Assembly (NCBI GenBank): GCA_031550435.1
Contig: JAVBOO010000022.1
Coordinates: 1 to 64,000, forward strand
DNA: 64,000 bases
Origin: JAVBOO01 sp031550435
GTDB taxonomy: Bacteria > Bacillota > Clostridia > Lachnospirales > WRAX01
Direction: 5' to 3'
This document shows, in pieces, positions 16,211 through 24,931 of this stretch. How positions within the stretch are numbered: the first letter of the stretch is position 1; the number at the start of each line of letters is the position of its first letter. The notes beneath the pieces were generated by a model that made no database searches, was not told the DNA's origin, and saw nothing but the letters and a program-made list of their open reading frames with translations. Position numbers and translations under genes: made by a program.

Positions 16211-16404
16211 CGCAGTCAGATAAGTTTAAAGTAAAATCGCGACTTTGAGGGTGTTTTCTCCGGAATACCTTCGTTACTCGCCGTCAGGCTTTACTTGTTT
16301 GATCATACCTTGCCGTTAACGGCTGCAACCGCAAGGCGCGTGAAAATAACGGCGTGTTTTATTAACGCCCTCACAGCAACCCGTCTTCGACCGGAGGTGA
16401 ATAA

Positions 16405-18207
16405 ATGCTCTCATACAAGAGAATTATGAAGTTATTAAAAGGTTATAAGCGTATTTACGTTCTGGCGATGATTTGTGCGGTTTTTGCCGTAACATTTTAT
16501 CTTGCGAGACCCGTAATTTTCAAAATAACCATCGATTCTGTAATTGACAACAAAGAGCTCGACGCGAAGGGTATATATTTATATATCATCAACGCTTTGG
16601 GCGGAGTGCCCGCACTTAAGCAAAACGTATGGATTTGTGGTGTTGCCATTGTCACTACTATAGGGCTGTACTGTACGTTTTTGTTTTGCAGAGAAAGACT
16701 TGCGTCCGTTTCATCGGAAAGAGTCGCCAAAAATCTGAAAGACAACCTGTACAATCATATACAGCGCATGCCGTTTGACTACCACGTAAAGGCAAAGTCA
16801 GGCGATTTGATACAAAGATGCACGTCGGACGTCGAGACTATCAGGAGATTTCTTTCGTCGCAGCTTATAACGATAGTCAGAATATTGCTGACGGTATTAA
16901 TTTCGGGCTATGTTATGTTTACGACGAACATAAAAATGTCTATGGTCGCATTCGCGATAACACCGGTGCTTTTCTTGTTCTCATATATATTTTTCAAGCA
17001 AATAAAGACAAATTTCAAGAAATCCGACGAAGCAGAGGGCGAGCTGTCAACCGTTCTCCAGGAGAACTTGACTGCAGTCCGTGTTGTCAGAGCGTTCGGA
17101 CGGCAGAAATACGAGCTGGATAAGTTTTCCCAAAAGAATAATACGCTTGCCAAGCTTAACACGAGGCTTGTTACCCTGCTTGCATGGTATTGGTCTCTGT
17201 CCGACTTGATTATATACTCTCAGATATGCGCCGTTCTTCTTTTCGGTATCAATATGGTTAACAATGGAGAGATGACTGTCGGAACGATGATTATGTTCAC
17301 ATCGTACGAAGGAGCGATACTGTGGCCGATAAGACAGCTCGGAAGAGTACTTTCCGACTTCGGCAAAATGCAGATTTCAGTCGAAAGAGTTTATGAGATA
17401 CTGGACGCAAAAGAAGAGCCGGACGATGAGAATGCACAAAGACCGTCGCTCAAAGGAGACATAGTATTTGAAAACGTTTCGTTTGAGTACGATACGGATA
17501 AACCGGTTTTGAGCAATGTGTCTTTTAAAATAAAAAACGGCGAAACTGTCGCTGTTTTAGGCACAACAGGCTCCGGAAAATCATCGCTCATGCTTTTGCT
17601 GCTCAGGCTTTACGACTATAAGAGCGGCTCTGTCAGAATCAACGGAGTCGAGCTGAACAAGATAAACAAGAAGTGGCTTAGAGAAAATATTGGCATAGTA
17701 TTGCAGGAGCCGTTTCTTTATTCAAAAACCATTGCCGAAAATATAAGGATGGCGGATTTCAACGCAACGGACGACGATATAAAACAAGCCGCCGAAACAG
17801 CTTGCGCACACGGGTTTATAACCGAGTTTGAAAAAGGTTACGACATGCCCGTCGGCGAAAAAGGCGTAACGCTTTCGGGAGGTCAGAAACAAAGAGTCGC
17901 GATAGCGAGAACGCTTGTAAAACAAAGCTCGATACTGGTATTCGACGACTCGCTGAGCGCCGTTGACACAGAGACCGATATGCGCATACGCTCCGCTCTG
18001 GCGAAAAAGCAGAAAGACGTTACCACGTTTATAATATCGCAGAGGATCACTACGCTTATGAGCGCCGACAAAATATTGGTTTTTGAAGACGGCTGCCTTA
18101 CGGATATCGGCTCACACAGCGAGCTGGTACAAAGAGAGGGTCTGTATTCGAGAATTTGGAATATCCAAAACATGCTCGAAGAGGACTTTGACAAGGAGGC
18201 GGTTTAA
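16405..18207 (+). CDS. Second heterodimeric ABC exporter, degenerate half
   Basis: A 600-residue half-transporter with six membrane helices (about residues 15-330) and a nucleotide-binding domain. Walker A is GTTGSGKSS and the signature is LSGGQKQR. Walker B reads ILVFDDSLSAVD, so Asp stands where the catalytic Glu should be, and the H-loop has Gln (IISQRITTL). This is the degenerate partner of a heterodimeric exporter. GGAGG lies 6 bases before ATG 16405. The gene is downstream of the leader ORF and terminator, and is followed at once by its partner, whose TTG start lies one base after this stop codon. The substrate is unknown. Confidence 0.92.
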   Translation: MLSYKRIMKLLKGYKRIYVLAMICAVFAVTFYLARPVIFKITIDSVIDNKELDAKGIYLYIINALGGVPALKQNVWICGVAIVTTIGLYCTFLFCRERLASVSSERVAKNLKDNLYNHIQRMPFDYHVKAKSGDLIQRCTSDVETIRRFLSSQLITIVRILLTVLISGYVMFTTNIKMSMVAFAITPVLFLFSYIFFKQIKTNFKKSDEAEGELSTVLQENLTAVRVVRAFGRQKYELDKFSQKNNTLAKLNTRLVTLLAWYWSLSDLIIYSQICAVLLFGINMVNNGEMTVGTMIMFTSYEGAILWPIRQLGRVLSDFGKMQISVERVYEILDAKEEPDDENAQRPSLKGDIVFENVSFEYDTDKPVLSNVSFKIKNGETVAVLGTTGSGKSSLMLLLLRLYDYKSGSVRINGVELNKINKKWLRENIGIVLQEPFLYSKTIAENIRMADFNATDDDIKQAAETACAHGFITEFEKGYDMPVGEKGVTLSGGQKQRVAIARTLVKQSSILVFDDSLSAVDTETDMRIRSALAKKQKDVTTFIISQRITTLMSADKILVFEDGCLTDIGSHSELVQREGLYSRIWNIQNMLEEDFDKEAV

Positions 18208-18208
18208 T

Positions 18209-20074
18209 TTGAACGACTTTGAAGAACAAGACTATAACAAGGGGTTCGAGTTGAGCCTCTGGAAAAAAATGATAGGCTTCATGATGAGGCACAAAAAAGC
18301 AGTTGCGATGGTTATCGGTTCAAACGTTGTTATAGCCGTACTCGACCAGCTGATTCCGCTCTTGACAAAATTTGCTCTCGACAATTTTCTTTCGGAGAAG
18401 CATGATTTTTCCGCGATGCCGTGGTTTATAGCGGCCTATGTCGGAATAATAATCGGATCGTTTTACTGCGTATATCTTTTCATAGCAAAAAGCGGTTTTC
18501 TTGAAGTAAACGTAGTCAGGGATATAAGAGAGCAAGGTTTCAAGCGTTTGCAGGAACTTTCGTTTTCGTATTACGATACGACGCATGTCGGCTGGATAAT
18601 GGCGAGGATGACCGGTGACGCTCAAAAAATAGGAGACGTTTTGTCTTGGGGCATACTCGACTTGCTTTTCAGCCTGTTTATAATCGTCTTCGCCGCAGTC
18701 GCGATGTTTATCGTGAACGCGAAGCTGGCGCTTATAGTTCTGGCAGTCACCCCGGTTATGGCTCTTATAAGCTACTTTTTCGAAGTTAAGATTTTAAAAC
18801 GTTACCGCGAATCCAGAAAGCTTAACTCGAAAATTACTTCCGCTTATAACGAGGGCATAAACGGCGCAAAAACGACGAAAACGCTCGTGAGAGAAGAAAG
18901 AAACTTCGGAGAGTTTAAAGCTCTGTCTTTGGATATGAAGCGCGCCACTCTAAAAGCCAGCATGCTTTCGTCCCTGCACTTTCCCGTCATCATGTTTTTG
19001 AGCAGCGTCGGACTCGGTGCGGTTGTTTGGGTCGGCGGTATACAGGTAATGGACGAGGTAATATCAATCGGCACGTTTTCGGCTTTTATCGCGTACGCGT
19101 TTAACATGATGGATCCGATAATGAACATTGCTGCGGTTATCTCGGAATTGCAGTCGGCTCAGGCTTCCGCAGAAAGAACCATGACACTTCTGGAAACCGA
19201 GCCGGAAATAAAGGACAGCCCCGAAATAATCGAAGTTTACGGCGACGCTATTAATCCGAAGCCCGAAAATTGGCCCGAAATCAAGGGCGAAATCGAATTC
19301 AAAGACGTATGTTTCAACTATAAGACGGGCGAAAAGGTACTCGAGAATTTTAACCTTAAAGTTAAGGCGGGAGAGAAAATCGCTCTTGTCGGAGAAACCG
19401 GTTCGGGCAAGAGTACGATAGTAAATCTCGTGTGCAGATTTTACGAGCCGGTCAGCGGAAAAGTTCTGATCGACGGAGTCGACTACAGAGAACGTTCGCA
19501 GATATGGCTACAATCGAACCTTGGCTATGTTTTGCAGACTCCTCATCTCTTCTCGGGAACGATAATGGAAAACATACGTTATTCTTATCTCAGCGCCACG
19601 GATGAAGAGGTAATCGAAGCCGCCAGGCTGGCAAACGCCTATGATTTTATTATGAAGTTTGATAAAGGTTTCTGTACAGATGTCGGAGAGGGCGGAAACA
19701 GGCTTTCAGCCGGAGAGAAGCAGCTTGTTTCCTTTGCGAGAGCAATACTGGGCAAGTCCAAGATATTTGTTCTCGACGAAGCGACATCCTCTATCGACAC
19801 CGAAACCGAAGCAGAGATACAAAAGGCCATCGAAAAAGTACTTGCGGGCAAAACAAGCTTTATAGTCGCCCACAGATTGTCAACCATACGTTCATGTGAC
19901 CGCATACTTGTCATAGAGAACGGGAATATAATCGAGGACGGAACGCATAAGCAATTGCTGAGGCAAAAAGGCCATTACTACAACCTTTATACAAACCAAT
20001 TTAAAGAAGAGGCGGAAACAAGAATACTCGGTATTCATACCGAACGTCAGGGCGAGATGACAGCCGCCGTCTAG
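18209..20074 (+). CDS. Second heterodimeric ABC exporter, catalytically complete half
   Basis: A 621-residue half-transporter with six membrane helices (about 25-330) and a nucleotide-binding domain with Walker A GETGSGKST, Walker B with Glu (IFVLDEATSSID) and H-loop FIVAHRLST. Its signature is LSAGEKQ, not SGGQ. Together with the upstream protein it would form one good and one degenerate ATP site, the same split of roles as in the first exporter. The start is TTG 18209 (AAGGAGG at 18193-18199); a reading from 18083 would only retranslate the upstream gene in another frame. A family A repeat and a terminator follow. Confidence 0.92.
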   Translation: MNDFEEQDYNKGFELSLWKKMIGFMMRHKKAVAMVIGSNVVIAVLDQLIPLLTKFALDNFLSEKHDFSAMPWFIAAYVGIIIGSFYCVYLFIAKSGFLEVNVVRDIREQGFKRLQELSFSYYDTTHVGWIMARMTGDAQKIGDVLSWGILDLLFSLFIIVFAAVAMFIVNAKLALIVLAVTPVMALISYFFEVKILKRYRESRKLNSKITSAYNEGINGAKTTKTLVREERNFGEFKALSLDMKRATLKASMLSSLHFPVIMFLSSVGLGAVVWVGGIQVMDEVISIGTFSAFIAYAFNMMDPIMNIAAVISELQSAQASAERTMTLLETEPEIKDSPEIIEVYGDAINPKPENWPEIKGEIEFKDVCFNYKTGEKVLENFNLKVKAGEKIALVGETGSGKSTIVNLVCRFYEPVSGKVLIDGVDYRERSQIWLQSNLGYVLQTPHLFSGTIMENIRYSYLSATDEEVIEAARLANAYDFIMKFDKGFCTDVGEGGNRLSAGEKQLVSFARAILGKSKIFVLDEATSSIDTETEAEIQKAIEKVLAGKTSFIVAHRLSTIRSCDRILVIENGNIIEDGTHKQLLRQKGHYYNLYTNQFKEEAETRILGIHTERQGEMTAAV

Positions 20075-20095
20075 AACTGAACACGATTTAAGTAT

Positions 20096-20159
20096 ATATT
20101 GCCGCGGAAGTTAAATACCGCATAAAATACTTACGCGGTTACTCGTGCCGAAGTAATAC
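20096..20159 (+). repeat. Family A repeat, short form
   Basis: Starts with ATTGCCGCGGAAGTTAAA and runs through CCGC-anchored hairpin sequence to TACTCGTGCCGAAGTAATAC. It keeps both outer ends of family A but lacks the two internal hairpins present at 8321-8649, so it is an internally deleted copy. Confidence 0.8.
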
Positions 20160-20165
20160 ACTGTG

Positions 20166-20203
20166 AACCGTACCATACCGTGATGTTTGGTACGGTTTTT
20201 TAT
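20166..20203 (+). terminator. Terminator of the second ABC exporter operon
   Basis: ACCGTACCA pairs with TGGTACGGT, followed by TTTTTT. Confidence 0.85.
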
Positions 20204-20394
20204 TGCGCAGAGACTGTTTTATAGCATGAGCTTATGTCGAAAAATTGCCATGCGGTTTTCAGTTTAAAACGCGAAAGCGCCGTTTTCCAGTGTGTATCCC
20301 ACCTTCTCAATCCGCCCGACGTGTTTTGTATGCAACTTTCAACACTTACGTGAATAAATGATTACATTTTAGGCAGAATATTACTGTGATACCA

Positions 20395-20522
20395 TTGAGG
20401 CGACAGTTAAACCATTCACTAGACTTGTCGCCTCAATCCTCCTTAGACTCACAGGGCCGGTATAAGGGGGCGATTAAACCGTATGGTTTAATCATTAACG
20501 ATTCTATCACCCCCTTTACCGG
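20395..20522 (+). repeat. Family C repeat, copy 1 (long form)
   Basis: Hairpin 1 is TTGAGGCGACA / TGTCGCCTCAA (20395-20436). Hairpin 2 is bounded by CCGGTA (20457-20462) and TACCGG (20517-20522), with GGGGG / CCCCC and an inner GATTAAACC / GGTTTAATC stem. It lies upstream of the spore coat genes. Related copies are at 22058 and 48498. Confidence 0.8.
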
Positions 20523-20613
20523 GCAAGAAGGGTTCAAGGGGAGACAAAACCGCATGGTTAATGCGGGCAAATTCAACCGTCAAACGGTAATAATTTGAAA
20601 GGAGCAAGCAATA

Positions 20614-20796
20614 ATGCCTATGCTTTCGCAAGTAGAACTCAACTCAATCAGGGAGACCGTAACATGCCATCAGGCGGTTGCCGCAAAGCTCAACGACTAT
20701 GCCGGCAAATGCACTGACCCTCAAGTTAAGCAAATGTTTACACAGGCGGCAACAGAAGCAACAAAGAGCGCCAAGAATTTAATATCAATGTTATAG
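20614..20796 (+). CDS. Small CotF-like spore coat protein, N-terminal type
   Basis: A 60-residue helical protein (MLSQVELNSIRETV, then HQAVAAKLNDYAGKC and QVKQMFTQAATEATK). It resembles the short CotF-related proteins found in pairs in clostridia; they are linked to the spore coat by homology to Bacillus CotF. AAAGGAG lies 9 bases before the ATG. The next gene, also CotF-like, begins 11 bases after its stop, so the two form an operon. A sporulation sigma factor gene lies in the same window, but no specific sporulation promoter was identified here. Confidence 0.7.
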   Translation: MPMLSQVELNSIRETVTCHQAVAAKLNDYAGKCTDPQVKQMFTQAATEATKSAKNLISML

Positions 20797-20807
20797 GAGG
20801 AAACGGC

Positions 20808-21077
20808 ATGCAAGAGAAAGATATGGTAATGGATATTTTAAGCGGGACAAAAGCCAGTATCGGCGGTTACGCGAAAATGATAACCGAATGTAACGACCAG
20901 CAACTTCGCCAGACCTATCAGCAAATGAGGGACGGCGATGAAAAATTCCAGTATGACCTTTACAAACTCGCAGAGCAAAAAGGCTATTATATACCGGGAC
21001 CCGATGCTTCGGCAGAGCAATGCACAAACATAAAACAGGCTCTTTCGCAAAACATGGAAACTCAGACAATGCTGTAA
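20808..21077 (+). CDS. CotF-family spore coat protein
   Basis: An 89-residue protein with the CotF pattern: EKDMVMDILSGTKASIGGYA, then TECNDQQLRQTYQQMRDGDE and the aromatic YKLAEQKGYYIPGP near the end of the domain. CotF-like proteins are spore coat components with a ferritin-like helical fold. Its ribosome site AGGAGG is about 7 bases before the ATG. It pairs with the upstream 60-residue protein and is followed by a strong terminator, closing a two-gene unit. Confidence 0.8.
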   Translation: MQEKDMVMDILSGTKASIGGYAKMITECNDQQLRQTYQQMRDGDEKFQYDLYKLAEQKGYYIPGPDASAEQCTNIKQALSQNMETQTML

Positions 21078-21098
21078 AAACACGACCGAACCGCATTA

Positions 21099-21152
21099 AA
21101 AACAGGCTGTATCAAAACGATTTTTAAAAATCGCGTAAATACAGCCTGTTTT
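21099..21152 (+). terminator. Terminator after the spore coat genes
   Basis: AAAACAGGCTGTAT and ATACAGCCTGTTTT form a 14-bp stem; an inner CGATTTTT / AAAAATCG stem lies in the loop. Confidence 0.85.
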
Positions 21153-21160
21153 ATTATTCG

Positions 21161-21240
21161 ATTACTTCTGTAACAAAATATAGCGAAAACGCTATATTCT
21201 GTTGTTCCCCCACTAAGACGCAGATGCGCCGTAACGCTTA
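21161..21240 (+). repeat. Family A repeat, partial copy
   Basis: Begins ATTACTTCTGTAACAAAATA, contains the palindrome ATATAGCG / CGCTATAT and the start of the second hairpin (AAGACGCAGA), then breaks off. Confidence 0.75.
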
Positions 21241-21260
21241 AACCACACCCCCAACTAATC

Positions 21261-22016
21261 TTACAACCCCGTTCTCCCTAAAAAGTTTACGAGATGTGGA
21301 AGTATAAACACCTCTATCATGCCGGCCAGAGCTACGCAGGCAGCCCCGATTATCAGTACAACGGTATACTCAGAAATACTCAAGGCGCTTATTTGAGAAA
21401 AATGTGATTTTATACCGGCAAACAGGCCTTTGCCTGTTTTGTGTACGGCTTTCGCGGGAAGAAGCTTGCCTATGGCAAACGAAAACCCCGATACGGTTAT
21501 GAAAATATATGTCGGCACCAATATAATATTTTGCAGAAGAAACAAAAGTATCGCGTTGTAGATTCCCGATGCTCCGAACAGCCTGACAAAAAATGTCGCG
21601 GTGAACCCAAGCGTCATACCTTTTACAAATAACAGCGGCAGGGTTAAAAAAATCGCCTGCGGTATAAAAGCGATAATCCAAAGCACAGCCGCAGTTTTGC
21701 CGTATTTCATAAAACACTCGAAAAACAGCTCCCCTCCGGAACCGGAAAAAGCTGTGTTTCCGCTGAAGTACATAGTTATATAATCCGACAAAGGGCCGAA
21801 TTTTTCCTGCGTCAGGCCAAGAGCGTAAACAACGCCGCAAATCGCGCCCATAAGCATGGTTATCGCCGCAATGGCCGTTAAATGCGCCTTTGGACTTCTT
21901 TTTCTATCTGAATGCGACAAATAAGTTCCGATGGCCGAACCCCTCCCATATAATGCTTCGGCAATAAAATACAACGGAGGCCGCTGTTTTTTGCTGCGGC
22001 CGGGCTTGTCTTTCAC
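21261..22016 (-). CDS. SpoIIM-like (stage II sporulation protein M family) membrane protein
   Basis: A 251-residue integral membrane protein with about five to six hydrophobic segments (about 47-67, 105-130, 133-155, 160-180 and 215-240). The segment FGPLSDYITMYF and the overall layout resemble the SpoIIM/DUF95 family, whose Bacillus member helps forespore engulfment. The N-terminal 45 residues are basic and cytosolic. It begins with GTG; I find no convincing ribosome site, so the start is uncertain. It could be a SpoIIM paralogue with another job. Confidence 0.7.
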   Translation of the reverse strand: MKDKPGRSKKQRPPLYFIAEALYGRGSAIGTYLSHSDRKRSPKAHLTAIAAITMLMGAICGVVYALGLTQEKFGPLSDYITMYFSGNTAFSGSGGELFFECFMKYGKTAAVLWIIAFIPQAIFLTLPLLFVKGMTLGFTATFFVRLFGASGIYNAILLFLLQNIILVPTYIFITVSGFSFAIGKLLPAKAVHKTGKGLFAGIKSHFSQISALSISEYTVVLIIGAACVALAGMIEVFILPHLVNFLGRTGL

Positions 22017-22057
22017 TCAGATATTCTATGAAATAAAACAATAATATATTACTGTTG

Positions 22058-22169
22058 TTGAGGCGACAATTAAACCATTTACTAAACTTGTTTCCTCAAT
22101 CCACCCCATGCCCGCAGAGCCGGTATAAGTCGGTAATCAAACCGTTTGCGGTTTAATCGAGTATGCCGG
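22058..22169 (+). repeat. Family C repeat, copy 2 (diverged)
   Basis: Starts TTGAGGCGACAATTAAACC and ends in a CCGGTAT / TATGCCGG stem with an inner AAACCG / CGGTTT hairpin. The right arm of hairpin 1 has decayed (TTTCCTCAA), so this copy looks older than the one at 48498. Confidence 0.75.
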
Positions 22170-22217
22170 CAAAAATACAGCAAAGTGAATAAGCAAGTCG
22201 GACGCGGGTTTGCTTGC

Positions 22218-24725
22218 TCAGCCCTGCCTGAAAAACTGCTCCAGCAGGTAACGCTTATTTTTTCCGTTGCCTTCGATATTCAGCTTCTGAAATATCTGCG
22301 TCAGATGAAATTTTACCGTTCTTTCGGATATATTTAAATCGGCGGCAATTTCCACGTTTGATTTTCTGTTTGCGGCAAGCATTGCGATCTCATGTTCCCT
22401 GTCGCTCAAATCCAGTTTTTGCGTAACAGCCAAATAGCTGTGTACAACCCTAGTCATGTAGTCTCTTATATGCGTTATCGCTTTCAGTATTATGTCAATC
22501 TCGCTTGCAAATCGGTATTCCTTTATTTTGATAAGATTGTTTACGATATTGCGCCAGTTTTCCGCAAAAGGGAGAAGTATTTCGTCCGGTACGGCCAATT
22601 CTAGCGCCCTCTCCAGATAGTGCACGGATTTTTCCTGCATGCTTAAGCTGTTGTATGCGGAAGACAGCTGAATGTAGAATAAAATCATGCAGTAGACATT
22701 GTTACTTTTTTCGATCATGGCCTCGAGTTCTTCTTTTCTCGCTATAAGCTCGGCAAATTCCCCCCTGCAAATAAGAACTTGATTGTGGGTAATATATACC
22801 GTAGGAAGCGCAAGATGCAAAAGGCTTGTGTTTTTCAAGTCACCGGCGGCTATCCATGCCGGAAGCTCCTTGTCTCTCTTAAGCAGACCGTCTACCCATG
22901 CACTGCACAGGTCCAAGGTATAAAGCAGCGTATACCTCCCGTTGTCCGCGAGCCGTTTTTTCAGGCGGATAAACAGATCAAAAGCCTCCTCGAACTTTCC
23001 GTTCCAAAGCTTGATTCTGAAAAGTATAAATGTCGCGTTAGTATACACGCTGAACTGACGCTTCTCTTCCGAGCATCTTAATGCCTTGTGAACCAATATG
23101 GCAGCATCGGCAAACTGTAGTCTGTTTAACATCCATTCGGCTTCAAAAAGATATTCGGCCCCGTAACCGTGAAAGTTTGTCAAACTGTAGTAAGTCGGAA
23201 GCAGCTCGTAAAGCTTTTTAACGGATTCAGCCAATTTCCCGCTTTCCCTGTGATAAAGCGTCAGCAAAGACGGCGAACCGAAGGTCCACTCAAAATTGCG
23301 CTCATAGTAATCGCCCGGGTCGTTGCGCAGTTCGAAAGCTTTTTTATATTTTTCACCCATAGCGTCAAGGTCGTTATAATACAGTGTGCTAGTACACAGC
23401 TCGTAACCGCACATGAGATAGCGCCTTTGCCCTTCGCTCATATCCGTGCTAACACTGAGCGACTTGACAAACATAGCGTTCATTTCGGCCGAGCTCTCAA
23501 GCTCTCCGAAAACAAAGTATCTGCACATCAAAATCAGCAGACTTTGAGGGTGTGCGAGCAGCTTTTCCTCGGGGCAGTTCTCAAGCCAACGTTTTAACTC
23601 GTCCTTGCATTTGTAATTTATTTGCCGCCCTCTGTCGTCGGCAATGGTCTTAAGCATTTTGTCGTAATCCTTTGCGAGCCTGAACTGCTTGAGCGCTTCC
23701 GGAATATTGCTCTCGCTGATAAACAAATCGCCGTAGCGCGAGTGAAGACCCAAAAGCTCCGTCTCGGGAAGACAGGCCGCAACCTTTAGTATGTAGGTAT
23801 GCAAAAGGTTATGCAGCCTGTATGTATCCGTGCCGCTTTGATATGATATAAACGCATTGCTCGAACAAAGCTCGTCCAAAATCCTAAGAGCTTCTTCGCT
23901 GCCCCACATGAAAACAGCCTGTTTCCCGGTAAATTCTTCCATCACGGAAAGAGTTATTAAAAACCTCTTACTTTTTTCGGAAAGAGGTTTGTAAAGTACG
24001 TTCTCAATAATGTTAAAAATACCGGCGTTTGATACGAGAAAGCATCCGTTTTCGGCATAATACTTCAAATTAAGGTAAGACAGCGCCATCCATCCCTCTG
24101 TGCTTACGTGCAAAGCATCAAGCTCGGCATCGCTCAGCGTGATTCCGCATTTGAGCCAGTATGCCCTTGTTTCTTCTTTTTTCAGCTCAAGATATATCTT
24201 GCCGATCTCGTTTAGCTTTATGCCTGAAAGCAGCAAATCCTCTTGCTTAAAAATACGGTTTCTTGACACGAGTATAAAATGCACCTGATGTGTAAGGCTT
24301 TTGACAAGCAAAAGTATCAGATTGGCAACTTCAGAGCCGTTAAGCAAATGCAAATCGTCGATTATCAGGTATACTTCCGCTCTGGTCCGGAGCAGCTCGT
24401 CTATAATCATTTCCGAAAAAAGCCGCCTCAAAGGCATAGTTTCGGGAAAGCCTATAGACTTCATTTTAGACGAAAGCTCTCCGTAAGGGCGCATGGTATT
24501 GCAAAGGCCATTCCAAAAATCATTGAGACTGTCGGAGATAACAGTATAGCGCAGAACAAACGATACCTTTTCTCGCTTGGATAGAAAATCCGTAACAGTC
24601 GTCGTTTTGCCGTAGCCCATCGGGGCCACAACCGTTGTGATAGGATATTTGGGGATTTCATTCAGCTTCGTCAAAAGCCTTGGAGATGTATACACTGCAT
24701 CGAGCCTATACCCCGAAATCGTCAA
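22218..24725 (-). CDS. MalT/LuxR-type large ATP-binding transcriptional activator
   Basis: An 835-residue STAND-type regulator. The N-terminal ATPase has Walker A APMGYGKT (34-41) and a Walker B-like VYLIIDDLHLL. The middle (about 330-750) is helical and TPR-like. The C-terminus is a LuxR-type helix-turn-helix (LSDREHEIAMLAANR, then SNVEIAADLNISERTVKFHL). Proteins of this class bind a ligand and ATP, oligomerise and activate promoters, as MalT does for maltose genes. The start is TTG 24725, with GGGGTG about 7 bases upstream. No obvious target operon is adjacent: a SpoIIM-like gene follows and murC lies upstream. Confidence 0.9.
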   Translation of the reverse strand: MTISGYRLDAVYTSPRLLTKLNEIPKYPITTVVAPMGYGKTTTVTDFLSKREKVSFVLRYTVISDSLNDFWNGLCNTMRPYGELSSKMKSIGFPETMPLRRLFSEMIIDELLRTRAEVYLIIDDLHLLNGSEVANLILLLVKSLTHQVHFILVSRNRIFKQEDLLLSGIKLNEIGKIYLELKKEETRAYWLKCGITLSDAELDALHVSTEGWMALSYLNLKYYAENGCFLVSNAGIFNIIENVLYKPLSEKSKRFLITLSVMEEFTGKQAVFMWGSEEALRILDELCSSNAFISYQSGTDTYRLHNLLHTYILKVAACLPETELLGLHSRYGDLFISESNIPEALKQFRLAKDYDKMLKTIADDRGRQINYKCKDELKRWLENCPEEKLLAHPQSLLILMCRYFVFGELESSAEMNAMFVKSLSVSTDMSEGQRRYLMCGYELCTSTLYYNDLDAMGEKYKKAFELRNDPGDYYERNFEWTFGSPSLLTLYHRESGKLAESVKKLYELLPTYYSLTNFHGYGAEYLFEAEWMLNRLQFADAAILVHKALRCSEEKRQFSVYTNATFILFRIKLWNGKFEEAFDLFIRLKKRLADNGRYTLLYTLDLCSAWVDGLLKRDKELPAWIAAGDLKNTSLLHLALPTVYITHNQVLICRGEFAELIARKEELEAMIEKSNNVYCMILFYIQLSSAYNSLSMQEKSVHYLERALELAVPDEILLPFAENWRNIVNNLIKIKEYRFASEIDIILKAITHIRDYMTRVVHSYLAVTQKLDLSDREHEIAMLAANRKSNVEIAADLNISERTVKFHLTQIFQKLNIEGNGKNKRYLLEQFFRQG

Positions 24726-24744
24726 ATTAACACCCCGTTTTATT

Positions 24745-24906
24745 ATATTACCGCAGAAGTTAAATACCGCAAAAAGTACTTACGCGGAACTAGGCCGAGC
24801 AGACGCGCTAATGTGCGCCGCAGCGCTCCGATGAGGCGCATCTGCGTCTAAGCGAGGGAACAACAAAATACAGCGTGTTTGCTATATCTTGTTGCCGAAG
24901 TAATAA
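24745..24906 (+). repeat. Family A repeat, full-length copy
   Basis: Runs from ATTACCGCAGAAGTTAAATA to GTTGCCGAAGTAATAA. Its middle hairpin uses arms AGACGC / GCGTCT with inner TGCGCC / GGCGCA, different in sequence from those at 8321-8649 but still complementary. Confidence 0.85.
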
Positions 24907-24931
24907 CAGCGGCATATCAGAAGCTTCCGCT

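Noticed and set aside
16405..20074. Bacteriocin or lantibiotic export system
   Set aside because: No precursor peptide, modification enzyme or C39 peptidase domain is fused or adjacent; the C39-like protein at 47329 is 27 kb away and has no transporter.
20395..20522. Riboswitch controlling the spore coat genes
   Set aside because: Related copies lie in other orientations and next to unrelated genes, and one is plainly an insertion inside family A.
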